From a virus, in the IMG/VR virus record IMGVR_UViG_3300037189_006680, positions 1 to 32,099 of that record: DNA of 32,099 bases; one strand, 5' to 3'. A program made the translations under genes and the position numbers. Under the pieces are notes generated by a model. The model did no database searches and was not told where the DNA came from. It worked only from the letters and a program-made list of their open reading frames with translations. Shown here piece after piece: positions 22,413 to 29,925 of the stretch; within the stretch, counting starts at the first letter, position 1; every line of letters starts with the position of its first letter.

Positions 22413-23103
22413 GTATCCAGGTTTCTATCGGGCCGTTGTAGTAGACAATAACGACCCAAAAAACTTAGGCCGTATTAAAATGATGGTTCCGCAAGTCTCT
22501 GGCGAGAGCGTAACTGACTGGGCATGGCCTGTGCTAGGCGGCATTTCTGGGTTTAACCCTGTCTACGGTGAGTGGCAAGCAGACTACGCTCAGACGGCCG
22601 CGAGCACTACTGCAGCCTACGCTGTGACCTTTGGGACTAATGATGGCGCATACGGCATAGACCTGGAAAACAACAGTGAAATTCACTTTAGTTTGGCCGG
22701 TATATACAATATCCAGTTCTCGTTTCAGTTTGAGAACACTGCTGCAGCTGACCACGATGTGACTATTTGGCTTCGTAAAAACGGCGCAGACGTGCAGGGC
22801 TCTGCCGGATTTGTAGCGGTACCCAGCAAACACGGCAGTATAAACGGGCACACAATTGCTGCGTGGAACTACGTGCTTGAGTTTGCCGCCAATGATTACT
22901 TTGAAATTATGTGGCACGTAGATAATACTGCTGTGAGTATGCCGTACTACCCGCCCGGCACCTCGCCTACCCACCCTTCTGCAGCCAGCTCCATCCTTAC
23001 CGTAGCTGCCGTAGGTAAGGTAACCCCAGCTGCCTCCGGCGGGGTTTGGGCGGCTTACGAAGGCGGAGACCCTAATTTCCCACTATGGATTGGAACATTT
23101 TAA
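22396..23103 (+). CDS. Baseplate spike (gp5 OB-fold) interrupted by a C1q/TNF-like jelly roll
   Basis: A 235-residue protein. Residues 8-48 (FYRAVVVDNNDPKNLGRIKM... WAWPV) are the first half of the gp5/VgrG OB fold, and 215-235 (GGVWAAYEGGDPNFPLWIGT) are the last strands of the same fold. Between them, residues about 59-207 form a complete jelly-roll domain with AGIYNIQFSFQFENTAAADH, VTIWLRKNGADVQGS and AAWNYVLEFAANDYFEIMW, seen as free-standing domains in phage fibres. No lysozyme domain and no beta-helix needle is visible. It overlaps the hub gene by 17 bases. It probably sits at the tip of the tail, with the inserted domain pointing sideways. Confidence 0.8.
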   Translation: MQHEVRYPGFYRAVVVDNNDPKNLGRIKMMVPQVSGESVTDWAWPVLGGISGFNPVYGEWQADYAQTAASTTAAYAVTFGTNDGAYGIDLENNSEIHFSLAGIYNIQFSFQFENTAAADHDVTIWLRKNGADVQGSAGFVAVPSKHGSINGHTIAAWNYVLEFAANDYFEIMWHVDNTAVSMPYYPPGTSPTHPSAASSILTVAAVGKVTPAASGGVWAAYEGGDPNFPLWIGTF

Positions 23104-23510
23104 TGGCCGGATCAGTATTTACTATACCGTTTAGCTTTAACAACATTGGCCAGACCTCGGCCACTGAGGACCCAAAGCAGTACTGGAAACAGCGAATTGT
23201 TCTGGTCTTGGCTACCCGCTTTGGTGAGCGAGTGATGCGACCCGACTTTGGCAGTGACCTGTACACCGCCCTCTTTGAAAACGAGGCTATGGCCGCTGAC
23301 ATAGCCCAGAGAACTATTAATATCGCCTTTAATACTTGGCTCCGTGAATTACAATTAATAGAGGTTATACCTAGCTACGACTACACCACCGGCTACCTGG
23401 ATGTTTATGTCAGATACAACTTGCCTACTGGGGACGAGGACAACGTATCTATTAGTACAGCTATATTCAACCGAACCGGAGACTTGATCCAGGAGATAAC
23501 TAATGGCTAA
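23103..23510 (+). CDS. Baseplate wedge protein, GPW/gp25 family
   Basis: I place the start at ATG 23103 in the TAATG overlap (135 residues, MAGSVFTIPFSFNN); ATG 23085 lacks a ribosome site at useful distance. The gp25 pattern is visible: KQRIVLVLATRFGERVMRPDF then GSDLYTALFENEA, and later late-strand YLDVYVRYNLPTGDEDNVSI. The EPR/RPxFG core typical for gp25 is present as MRPDFG. It starts the wedge with the next protein. Confidence 0.9.
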   Translation: MAGSVFTIPFSFNNIGQTSATEDPKQYWKQRIVLVLATRFGERVMRPDFGSDLYTALFENEAMAADIAQRTINIAFNTWLRELQLIEVIPSYDYTTGYLDVYVRYNLPTGDEDNVSISTAIFNRTGDLIQEITNG

Positions 23511-25209
23511 TTCTGTAAACTACATACCGCAGGTAGACTATACCTCCCGCGACTACTCCGCTATTCGTGACGATCTGCTTAATCTTATTAACCAGTACAA
23601 TCCTGCGTGGACAAGCCGTGACCCATCTGATTTAGGTATGACACTTGTAGAACTGTTTGCCTACATGGGCGACCTTATGAACTTCTACACTGACCGTGCC
23701 GCAAACGAGGGATTCCTAGCCACCGCTAGCCAACGTGACAGCATCTTGCAGATGGCTGCAATGTTGGGCTACGCGCCTACAAAAGCAGTAGCCGCTACTA
23801 CTACATTGACGCTTACTAACTCAACCGCCTCCGCAGTTACTTTTCCGGCCAAAACTCAAGTAGCTACTACGGCAGTAGTTAATGGTTTAAACACTCAAGT
23901 TGTGTTTGAAACAGACGTCGCAGTTACCGTTGCCGCTAAAGTTTCCGGAGTTAACGGAACCGCCTCAGTAGCGGCTACCGAAGGTGTCACTACTACTCTT
24001 GAAGACCTGGGGCCATCTACTGGATCGCCAAGTCAGGTATTTAGACTTGCAAACACAGGTGTAATTAACGACAGTATCACTGTGACCGTTAACAATGTTG
24101 TTTACACTTACCTGACCTCAATGGTTGAGAGCAACAGCTTTGACACTGTGTTTACTACAATAAACGATGCCGATGAAAACACTTACATCATCTTTGGTGA
24201 CGGAGTTATGGGACGAGTCCCAGCAGCTGGAAATACTGTCTACGCCACTTACCGCACCGGTAATGGGCACGCAGGAAACGTACCAGCACAGACGCTAAAA
24301 AGTTTCCTAACTAACTCTGCGGCTGGTGTTACCGTAACTAACGGTTCTGCGGCTACTGGCGGCGCTGATGAAGAGTCTTCTGACTCTATTCGACTGAACA
24401 CCCCTAGGGCCCTTAAGTCCCTAAACCGAGCTGTATCGCTTAGGGACTACGCCTACCTAGCTTTGCAGGTTTCAGGCGTAGCAAAAGCAAGCGCGGACGC
24501 AAACTCGTTTAACAGCATTATCCTGTACATGGCTCCTTCCGGAGACCCTGGAGTAAGTGCGGGTGTTGCTACCCCAGCCTTTACTGCGTTAGCGGACAAG
24601 GTAGCGGCCTACTTCATGGACAAGACGGCTCCAAACGTATCGCTGACTATTCTTCCGCCTACTTACGTCCCTGTGAACTTAGAGATCACTGTGCGAGTGC
24701 TGCCTCAGTACCAACAGAGCGTTGTAGTTGGTCAGGTCAATACTGCGCTTTCACAGCTCGTTTCTACTGATAGCTCATTCTTTGCGGACTTGATTCCAGT
24801 GCAGTACTTACTTACCAGCGCAAGCACAGTAAATGGCGTTGACTACATCACTGTAGAGCACCTACGCAAAAACACAAGCGAGCAATCTTTCACCGTCTCT
24901 AGCTACACCAGAACATCTAACGTGGCACAGCTAACTACAAGTGCTACGCACAACATTACTGTTGGCCAGACAATTAAAGTCACCAACTCAGCTAACGGTG
25001 GAAACAACGTAGATACCGCTGCAGCCGTAGTAACCGCTGTGGGCGCAACTACTATCTCGTTTGCAAACACAGGCGGCAACTTGGGCGCTACTACGCCAAC
25101 AGTTACATCCACTGTACGAGCCAACGTCGTTGAGACAATCTCGTGCGCAGTCAACGAAATCCCATCAAAGGGCACCTTCACCCTAACCGGTGTCGGTGGT
25201 ATTCAGTAA
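23503..25209 (+). CDS. Baseplate J-like wedge protein (gp6/gp47-like)
   Basis: The 568-residue protein opens with YIPQVDYTSRDYSAIRDDLL and SRDPSDLGMTLVELFAYMGD, the standard N-terminus of J-like wedge proteins, followed by NFYTDRAANEGFLATASQRD. The middle has YIIFGDGVMGRVPAAGNTVY and YRTGNGHAGNVPAQTL, then SDSIRLNTPRALKSLNRAVS, RDYAYLALQVSGVAKA, as in Mu gp47/P2 gpJ. Residues about 467-541 are an extra Thr/Ser-rich beta segment (RTSNVAQLTTSATHNITVGQ) before the usual end (ISCAVNEIPSKGTFTLTGVG). Confidence 0.93.
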   Translation: MANSVNYIPQVDYTSRDYSAIRDDLLNLINQYNPAWTSRDPSDLGMTLVELFAYMGDLMNFYTDRAANEGFLATASQRDSILQMAAMLGYAPTKAVAATTTLTLTNSTASAVTFPAKTQVATTAVVNGLNTQVVFETDVAVTVAAKVSGVNGTASVAATEGVTTTLEDLGPSTGSPSQVFRLANTGVINDSITVTVNNVVYTYLTSMVESNSFDTVFTTINDADENTYIIFGDGVMGRVPAAGNTVYATYRTGNGHAGNVPAQTLKSFLTNSAAGVTVTNGSAATGGADEESSDSIRLNTPRALKSLNRAVSLRDYAYLALQVSGVAKASADANSFNSIILYMAPSGDPGVSAGVATPAFTALADKVAAYFMDKTAPNVSLTILPPTYVPVNLEITVRVLPQYQQSVVVGQVNTALSQLVSTDSSFFADLIPVQYLLTSASTVNGVDYITVEHLRKNTSEQSFTVSSYTRTSNVAQLTTSATHNITVGQTIKVTNSANGGNNVDTAAAVVTAVGATTISFANTGGNLGATTPTVTSTVRANVVETISCAVNEIPSKGTFTLTGVGGIQ

Positions 25210-25218
25210 GGAAATATA

Positions 25219-25704
25219 ATGCCATTAGCAAACGCTTATTACCCCGGGAACATTAAGACGGACTTTACTACAAAGGTAAACAACACCGACATCGTAGATG
25301 CGTCGCACCCTAACATCTTGCAGGATGAGGTGATCGCTATTGAGACATACCTTGGAGTTAACCCGCACGTAGGAACAAGAACCTACACCACGTCAGGCTT
25401 TACGACTGGTACCAGCCACGCCTCCGTAGCGGCTCGCCTTACCAACCTTGAAGTTGGTATCACAGGAGACGTCCACACCCAGTACGTGAAGATTGTCGGC
25501 GGAAGCACAATTACTGCGGCTACTTCAGGTACTAAAGGTTTGGTAGTCAAAGCTGCAGCTAGCCAATCAGCTAACCTGTTGGAGTTCCAGCCTAGCGGGT
25601 CAACCACTCCAATTGCTTACATCACCGCAGCTGGCGGGCTGGTGGACACACGAGTCACCGAAGACATCGACAACTTACACGTACTTACTTACGTATTTGG
25701 CTAA
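25219..25704 (+). CDS. Short tail-fibre or fibre-adaptor protein
   Basis: A 161-residue protein after the J-like gene with AAGGAAA before its ATG. The N-terminus has VDASHPNILQDEVIAIETYL followed by GVNP, the attachment motif of many phage fibre proteins. The rest has GDVHTQYVKIVGG and SANLLEFQPSGSTTPIAYIT, repeated in fibre tips. It probably attaches to the baseplate or bridges to the long fibre encoded next. Confidence 0.75.
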   Translation: MPLANAYYPGNIKTDFTTKVNNTDIVDASHPNILQDEVIAIETYLGVNPHVGTRTYTTSGFTTGTSHASVAARLTNLEVGITGDVHTQYVKIVGGSTITAATSGTKGLVVKAAASQSANLLEFQPSGSTTPIAYITAAGGLVDTRVTEDIDNLHVLTYVFG

Positions 25705-25716
25705 TTAGGGATTTAA

Positions 25717-27726
25717 ATGGCGCTCTACGGCAGTAATTTTTATAACCTCTTCACCTATGGTGCGGAGACGCTCGCTGACTTTGACGCCAGACCTATCTTC
25801 TCTAATCCTACTGATTACAAAACCATTTCTGTCTGGTGGACCAAACCGTCGGGTGACTGGTCACAGCTCGTTCTAGTTAGAAGCAGCTTGGGATTCCCAG
25901 TAACTCCAGATGATGGAATTACTCTTCTAACCACAACCTTTGCTAACCACGACTCTTTGCAGCTTCCGTTTGTAGACGTTGGTGCCGACTTTGTTGGCGG
26001 ACAGGGATTGGCCGAAGGCCAGACGTACTACTACTCTGTATTTGTAAAGCGCACCTCAGATAGTTTGTGGTTTAGGGCCGGTAATACACTTTGCATTTCT
26101 GTAAAAGATTATGGAACTGCATCTTTGATGTACAACTACATACCGACACCATATAAAGTTACAGACTTTAATACTGCGTTGACCCCGTCACCAGGAACTA
26201 ACAACGACCTATATAACTTCCTAAAGGTCTTTGCTTTTGAGTACGACCTCATTAAGACAACCGCCGAGAACGTTAAAAACAGATACAACATCAGACTTTT
26301 GGATGGGCGACTTATCCCACTAATGATGGACCAGTTTGGCTGGACCTACGAGTCTGAGATGGGTATTGCCCAAGGTAGACGACTGCTTCAGTACGCAGCC
26401 CAAATTTACATGACTAAGGGCTCAGTGTACGGAGTCAAAGCTTTTGCTAAAGCGTTCTCCGGCTACGGGGCTTCTTTGGGCACTGCTGTAAACCTCATGC
26501 TTACACAGGATGACTCGTCGTTTGAAGACACAGTCGGCTCTTGGAACACCGTGACTAATGGAACAGCTACGGCTATTACTGGATTGGCTGAGTCGCCTGT
26601 AGTGCCTCCGTACGCAGAGTCAACTGCGCCTTCTAATTTCCCTAACCTGCAGACTGGTATTCTCAAGATTGCCGCCAGTGCTTCTGGCGGAACCGTATCT
26701 ACTTCGTGCGGTGCGTCTGCGCCTGTTACTAAAGGCATTCCAGTAACGGCAAGCACAGCGTACACCTTTAGCATTTACGCTAGGTCTAAAACTACCGCCC
26801 GAGCAGTTTCTATAAATATTAACTGGTATGACAGAGACGGCACCCTCCTTGGCCAAGGCACGGCAGCTACCACTACTACTTCAACTAGCGCCTGGGCTCG
26901 ATTGACAAAGATCACGGCTACTGCCCCTAGCACTGCGCAGTTTGCCGTACCTACTATCTCTATCGCGAGCACCGCGGCTAACGAGGTTCACTACTTTGAC
27001 GCAGCTCAGTTCCAGCTAGGGTCTTCCGCAACTGACTTTGTAGATGCCCGACGCGTAGATATTTACCTACAGCCTAACCGCATCAACTACATTAAAAACC
27101 CAAGCTTTGAGTCGGTGACTACTAACTGGTCTGTCTCTGACGCTACGGCTACTGTGTTTGCTGACGGTGCAACTACAGGAAGCACAAACTGCCTAAAACT
27201 TGCAGTAACAGCGGCAAGCCCTACGGCCACTACTTCTTCCTATAGCAACGTGACAGCCGGCAAAGACTACACCGCGAGCGCTTACGTTAAAGGCACAGCC
27301 GGAAGAACCTCTCACATACGAATTTATTGGTATGACTCGTCTAACACATTGTTAAGTTTTTCCGCGGGTAGCGACGTCACCTTAAGCGCTACGGCATGGC
27401 AAAGAGAAACGGTAACTGGCCTTGCGCCAACCGGTGCTGCTAAAGCTAAGGTATCTATTCGATACTCAGCAAGCACCGTGTCTGGAGACACAGTTTACGC
27501 AGACTCTGTTTTATTTGAGCCAGGTAACGTAGCTAACCCATATTTTGATGGCAGCAATGGGTACAAACAAGCCACTGATTTGTTATGGGAAAGTAACGAC
27601 ACGGTCAACGGTCTGTCTATGTACTACAAGAATAGGACTAACACTACCCTGCGTTTAAAGAACATTATGGGCGACTACATTGACGTCGGATCCCCGTGGG
27701 CACTATTTACTGGAACCATTATTTGA
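25717..27726 (+). CDS. Tail fibre/gpI-like protein with tandem carbohydrate-binding-like domains
   Basis: A 669-residue protein. Residues about 1-130 are a baseplate FN3-like region (DYKTISVWWTKPSGDWSQLV; GQTYYYSVFVKR). Residues about 145-250 resemble the gpI baseplate domain (FAFEYDLIKTTAENVKNRYN; QFGWTYESEMGIAQGRRLLQ). Two tandem CBM4/9-like jelly rolls follow: about 265-445 (DSSFEDTVGSWNTVTNG ... YFDAAQFQLG) and 460-615 (NPSFESVTTNWSV ... VYADSVLFEPG). The end (LRLKNIMGDYIDVGSPWALF) may be the tip. It likely recognises host surface sugar. Its stop codon is embedded in the -35 box of the next promoter. Confidence 0.8.
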   Translation: MALYGSNFYNLFTYGAETLADFDARPIFSNPTDYKTISVWWTKPSGDWSQLVLVRSSLGFPVTPDDGITLLTTTFANHDSLQLPFVDVGADFVGGQGLAEGQTYYYSVFVKRTSDSLWFRAGNTLCISVKDYGTASLMYNYIPTPYKVTDFNTALTPSPGTNNDLYNFLKVFAFEYDLIKTTAENVKNRYNIRLLDGRLIPLMMDQFGWTYESEMGIAQGRRLLQYAAQIYMTKGSVYGVKAFAKAFSGYGASLGTAVNLMLTQDDSSFEDTVGSWNTVTNGTATAITGLAESPVVPPYAESTAPSNFPNLQTGILKIAASASGGTVSTSCGASAPVTKGIPVTASTAYTFSIYARSKTTARAVSININWYDRDGTLLGQGTAATTTTSTSAWARLTKITATAPSTAQFAVPTISIASTAANEVHYFDAAQFQLGSSATDFVDARRVDIYLQPNRINYIKNPSFESVTTNWSVSDATATVFADGATTGSTNCLKLAVTAASPTATTSSYSNVTAGKDYTASAYVKGTAGRTSHIRIYWYDSSNTLLSFSAGSDVTLSATAWQRETVTGLAPTGAAKAKVSIRYSASTVSGDTVYADSVLFEPGNVANPYFDGSNGYKQATDLLWESNDTVNGLSMYYKNRTNTTLRLKNIMGDYIDVGSPWALFTGTII

Positions 27727-27752
27727 CAAACGTCCTGACTCGGACTTAGTAT
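27723..27752 (+). promoter_or_regulatory. Strong sigma70-type promoter for the replication module
   Basis: A perfect TTGACA at 27723-27728 (overlapping the TGA stop of the tail-fibre gene at 27724-27726) and TAGTAT at 27747-27752 (4 of 6) have an 18-base spacer. The transcript would begin near 27759, with GGAGG at 27769-27773 and ATG at 27779. TCTCC (27757-27761) could pair with the GGAGG and partly hide it. Confidence 0.7.
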
Positions 27753-27778
27753 GGGATCTCCGTTCATAGGAGGCAAAC

Positions 27779-28363
27779 ATGAGACGAGTAACCATCGCGG
27801 TTATAGGTAACGCAAAAACAACCCGAGCCAACCTAGAGGCTCTAATCAGCGACGTAGTTGAGTCAGTAGATGAGGCTACCATCGTAACTGTGTACAACGA
27901 AGCTCCGTCTGAGGGGCTTATCTGGGCAACCCAGTACGCGCAGGACAAGGGCATAGAGTCCCTACAGTATCCAGACAACAACTATGAAACTCTAGTGGCT
28001 GACCACAAGCGGGACGAACTTCGCTTTTTTATGCTTTGGTCCGATGAGGACCCTGAGTGCCAACTAGCTGCTTCTATGGCCCAGGAGCACAACATCCCAG
28101 CATATGACCTAACTGATGGTCTTATGTTAATTTCCCTAAATCAAGCCCCAATCTCCAGGCCGGCTAAGACTGAACCGCCAGTTATTGAGGCTGTTGTAAA
28201 CCCCGCACCAACCCAACAACCGGAGCCTGATGTAGAAGAACCTGTAGAGGAAGGGCTTGAAGAGTATGATCTCGGAGAGGTCATGACCCTGGCTCTTGAA
28301 GAGGCTGGTAAAATATTTGCTCGGTCATTTGCTGCCGAGTTCATGAGACTTCTAAAGAAGTAG
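27779..28363 (+). CDS. Unknown protein with Rossmann-like N-terminus and acidic linker
   Basis: A 194-residue protein with a strong ribosome site (GGAGG). Residues 1-115 look like an alpha/beta Rossmann-type fold: VTIAVIGNAKTT, ATIVTVYNEAPSEGLIWATQ, RFFMLWSDEDPECQLAASMA, NIPAYDLTDGLMLI. This is reminiscent of SLOG/TIR-like nucleotide-binding proteins, but I see no certain catalytic motif. Residues about 118-150 are Pro/Glu-rich and flexible, and residues 155-194 form an acidic then hydrophobic helix. As the first gene behind the replication promoter it may be an early regulator or host-takeover protein. Function not assigned. Confidence 0.7.
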   Translation: MRRVTIAVIGNAKTTRANLEALISDVVESVDEATIVTVYNEAPSEGLIWATQYAQDKGIESLQYPDNNYETLVADHKRDELRFFMLWSDEDPECQLAASMAQEHNIPAYDLTDGLMLISLNQAPISRPAKTEPPVIEAVVNPAPTQQPEPDVEEPVEEGLEEYDLGEVMTLALEEAGKIFARSFAAEFMRLLKK

Positions 28364-28364
28364 C

Positions 28365-29246
28365 ATGGAAGAGCTAAGCACGTCAGCGCAACGCTGGCTA
28401 CGTTTCTTTACCCAAAACCCAGAGCTGCCTTTAAATTACCTTACAATTATGAGCATGGACGTTAGTCGTGCTCGCAGTGTGGCAATCCTAAAAGAACTAA
28501 AGGAATTTGGTTTTGTTCAGGTGGTCAAGCGTATTGGTGGAGGTTCTTCACTTAAGCTTGCACGCAACGGAGCTTCCAATGCGGTAGGCTCCGGAGCTTC
28601 CAATACGGTAGGCTCTGGTTATAGCTATACAGCTAGTAGTGCTATTTCCAATAGCTATACAGCTAGTACTGCTAATAAAGCTACAAATAAATTCCTCGAC
28701 GGGGTCGAGGGAGAGGAAAATAAAATGGGTGACGATTGGTTTGATAGAACCTACGGCTCTAGCGATGACCTTGCTCGTGACCGTAAGCGGCACATGGAGC
28801 AGAAGAAGGCCGAGTACACAGAGGCCCGCGAAGTCAAAGCAGCACAGCGCAAAGACAAGCACCGCTCAAACATTGATCCGGTCAGCTGGACTTGCAAAGA
28901 CGTTGCGTACGAGTTCTCTGACCGCATGGCAAACATCTGGAGCATCAAGCCGTTTAGCGTTACCCAGTCTAGGTTTGTCCAGGCACTTGCAGTATTCCGC
29001 AAACAGCACGATACCGACGGCGCGCTAGAGCTTGCTATTGTAGATCTTTTCTTCAGCACCCTGCAGCACGACAAGTACACCGATGGCAACCACCTGTGGA
29101 GAGCGTTTTTGTACAAGGCTCCGTCTCTAATCCAGACAGCACGCGAGCGCACAATTTCAGTTGAACAGCGCGAGACCGATATCATTAAGGACCAAGAGCT
29201 AACTTCTAAGAAGCTTTCACTACTAGACGAGGACGACGATGTATAA
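28365..29246 (+). CDS. Replication initiator-like protein (lambda O-type layout)
   Basis: A 293-residue protein. Residues about 1-65 look like a winged helix-turn-helix (LPLNYLTIMSMDVSRARSVA; LKELKEFGFVQVVKRIGGGS). Residues 68-103 are a low-complexity Ser/Ala/Gly linker encoded by tandem DNA repeats. Residues about 120-160 are charged and helical. Residues 168-270 form a helical domain (WTCKDVAYEFSDRMANIWSI; NHLWRAFLYKAPSLI) like C-terminal domains of phage initiators that contact a helicase loader. The next gene, overlapping by 8 bases, is an AAA+ loader. The plan DNA-binding domain, linker over iterons, loader-contact domain is that of lambda O. No close homology to O is claimed. Confidence 0.7.
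   Translation: MEELSTSAQRWLRFFTQNPELPLNYLTIMSMDVSRARSVAILKELKEFGFVQVVKRIGGGSSLKLARNGASNAVGSGASNTVGSGYSYTASSAISNSYTASTANKATNKFLDGVEGEENKMGDDWFDRTYGSSDDLARDRKRHMEQKKAEYTEAREVKAAQRKDKHRSNIDPVSWTCKDVAYEFSDRMANIWSIKPFSVTQSRFVQALAVFRKQHDTDGALELAIVDLFFSTLQHDKYTDGNHLWRAFLYKAPSLIQTARERTISVEQRETDIIKDQELTSKKLSLLDEDDDV
28568..28615 (+). repeat. Iteron-like tandem repeat A (2 x 24 bp)
   Basis: Two adjacent 24-bp copies, each beginning CGGAGCTTCCAAT and ending CGGTAGGCTC, differ only at one base (G or A at copy position 14). The in-frame product is Gly-Ala-Ser-Asn repeats of the initiator linker. Confidence 0.85.
28621..28674 (+). repeat. Iteron-like direct repeat B (2 x 24 bp)
   Basis: Two 24-bp copies (28621-28644 and 28651-28674) begin with the palindrome ATAGCTAT, share ACAGCTAGTA and end TGCTA, and differ at one base (G/C at copy position 19). 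A TTCCAAT motif, also present in both A repeats (28574 and 28598), recurs at 28646, just before and overlapping the second B copy; its spacing is 24 and 48 bases. Confidence 0.85.
28694..28710. other. Hairpin beside the AT-rich stretch of the candidate origin
   Basis: A 7-bp perfect inverted repeat CCTCGAC/GTCGAGG with GGG loop, extendable by two weaker pairs. It lies between two A/T-rich stretches and has no U-tract, so it is not a terminator. It may be part of the origin. Confidence 0.6.
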
Positions 29247-29925
29247 GCCAGACGAACTTCCGGCCAGACGCCGTACCTGGGTAAAGATTGCCAGCCTTCC
29301 ACCAGCCAAAATTGGCTGGACTCTAGAGGACTGCAAGGATGTGCCCGCAGAAACACTTGGCCATATAAACAAGTGGATGAAAGCTGTAAGCGCCGATAAG
29401 GTAATTCGTGCTGAGGGCAAAGAGACCTGTGGTCTTGGATTGATGCTGTACGGCCTTCCAGGGCGCGGTAAGACCACGGTTGCCAATACCATACTCCAGG
29501 AGGTTATCCGCACCATAGACCCCGCTGTGCTCGGTATGGAGCCGGGGAAGGCCGTTTCTCGTCCTTGCTACTTCATCACCTACAACGGCCTACTGGACCT
29601 AAAAGGTTCCATTATGGAGAACCACGACAACACTGAGGAACTGCTGTACAACAGCATTTTGGGTGAGGCTGAGGATGACGCCTACAATGTCAGGCTGCTA
29701 GTTCTAGATGATGTAGGCAAGGAGCACGCCAGCGCATCAGGGTGGCAAAAGAACATGCTGCACCACGTATTGCGTACTAGGTTTAACAATGGTTTGCCAA
29801 CTATTGTGACTACCAACATCCGCCTTGATGACTGGGAGGCCCACTACGGGTCCGCTACCCAATCGTTTGTTCATGAGGCGTTTCTGTACATCAATATGGA
29901 CTCAATTACGGATCTGAGGAAGTAA
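29239..29925 (+). CDS. AAA+ helicase loader (DnaC/IstB-like)
   Basis: A 228-residue ATPase. Walker A GLPGRGKTT is at residues 72-80, Walker B LLVLDDVG at 153-160 and a sensor-1 type IVTTNIRLDDW at about 195-205. This is the DnaC/DnaI-like family that loads DnaB helicase. The N-terminal 60 residues are a helicase-contact candidate (PDELPARRRTWVKIASL). It overlaps the initiator gene by 8 bases and is followed (TAATG) by a SWIM protein. Placed between initiator and DnaB-type helicase, it is the likely loader, equivalent in role to lambda P. Confidence 0.85.
   Translation: MYKPDELPARRRTWVKIASLPPAKIGWTLEDCKDVPAETLGHINKWMKAVSADKVIRAEGKETCGLGLMLYGLPGRGKTTVANTILQEVIRTIDPAVLGMEPGKAVSRPCYFITYNGLLDLKGSIMENHDNTEELLYNSILGEAEDDAYNVRLLVLDDVGKEHASASGWQKNMLHHVLRTRFNNGLPTIVTTNIRLDDWEAHYGSATQSFVHEAFLYINMDSITDLRK

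Larger units (their letters stand above)
28568..28730 (+). other. Candidate replication origin inside the initiator gene
   Basis: The A and B repeats are followed by an AT-rich stretch (28671-28693, about 78% AT), a hairpin (CCTCGAC GGG GTCGAGG, 28694-28710) and another A-rich stretch (GAGGAAAATAAAATGGG). Iterons, unwinding element and hairpin within an initiator gene just upstream of a helicase loader match the lambda ori arrangement. Function not shown. Confidence 0.55.

Noticed and set aside
28568-28674. CRISPR-like array
   Set aside because: The repeats are in frame in a gene, nearly adjacent (0-6 base gaps), have no spacers and no cas genes nearby.
28694-28710. Intrinsic terminator
   Set aside because: The hairpin is followed by GAGAGGAAAA, not a T-run, and lies inside a coding frame.
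28751-29356. Long open frame on the minus strand (201 codons)
   Set aside because: It lies opposite the initiator and loader genes; composition is Ser/Arg/Cys-rich and without a ribosome site. The + strand genes have clear motifs.
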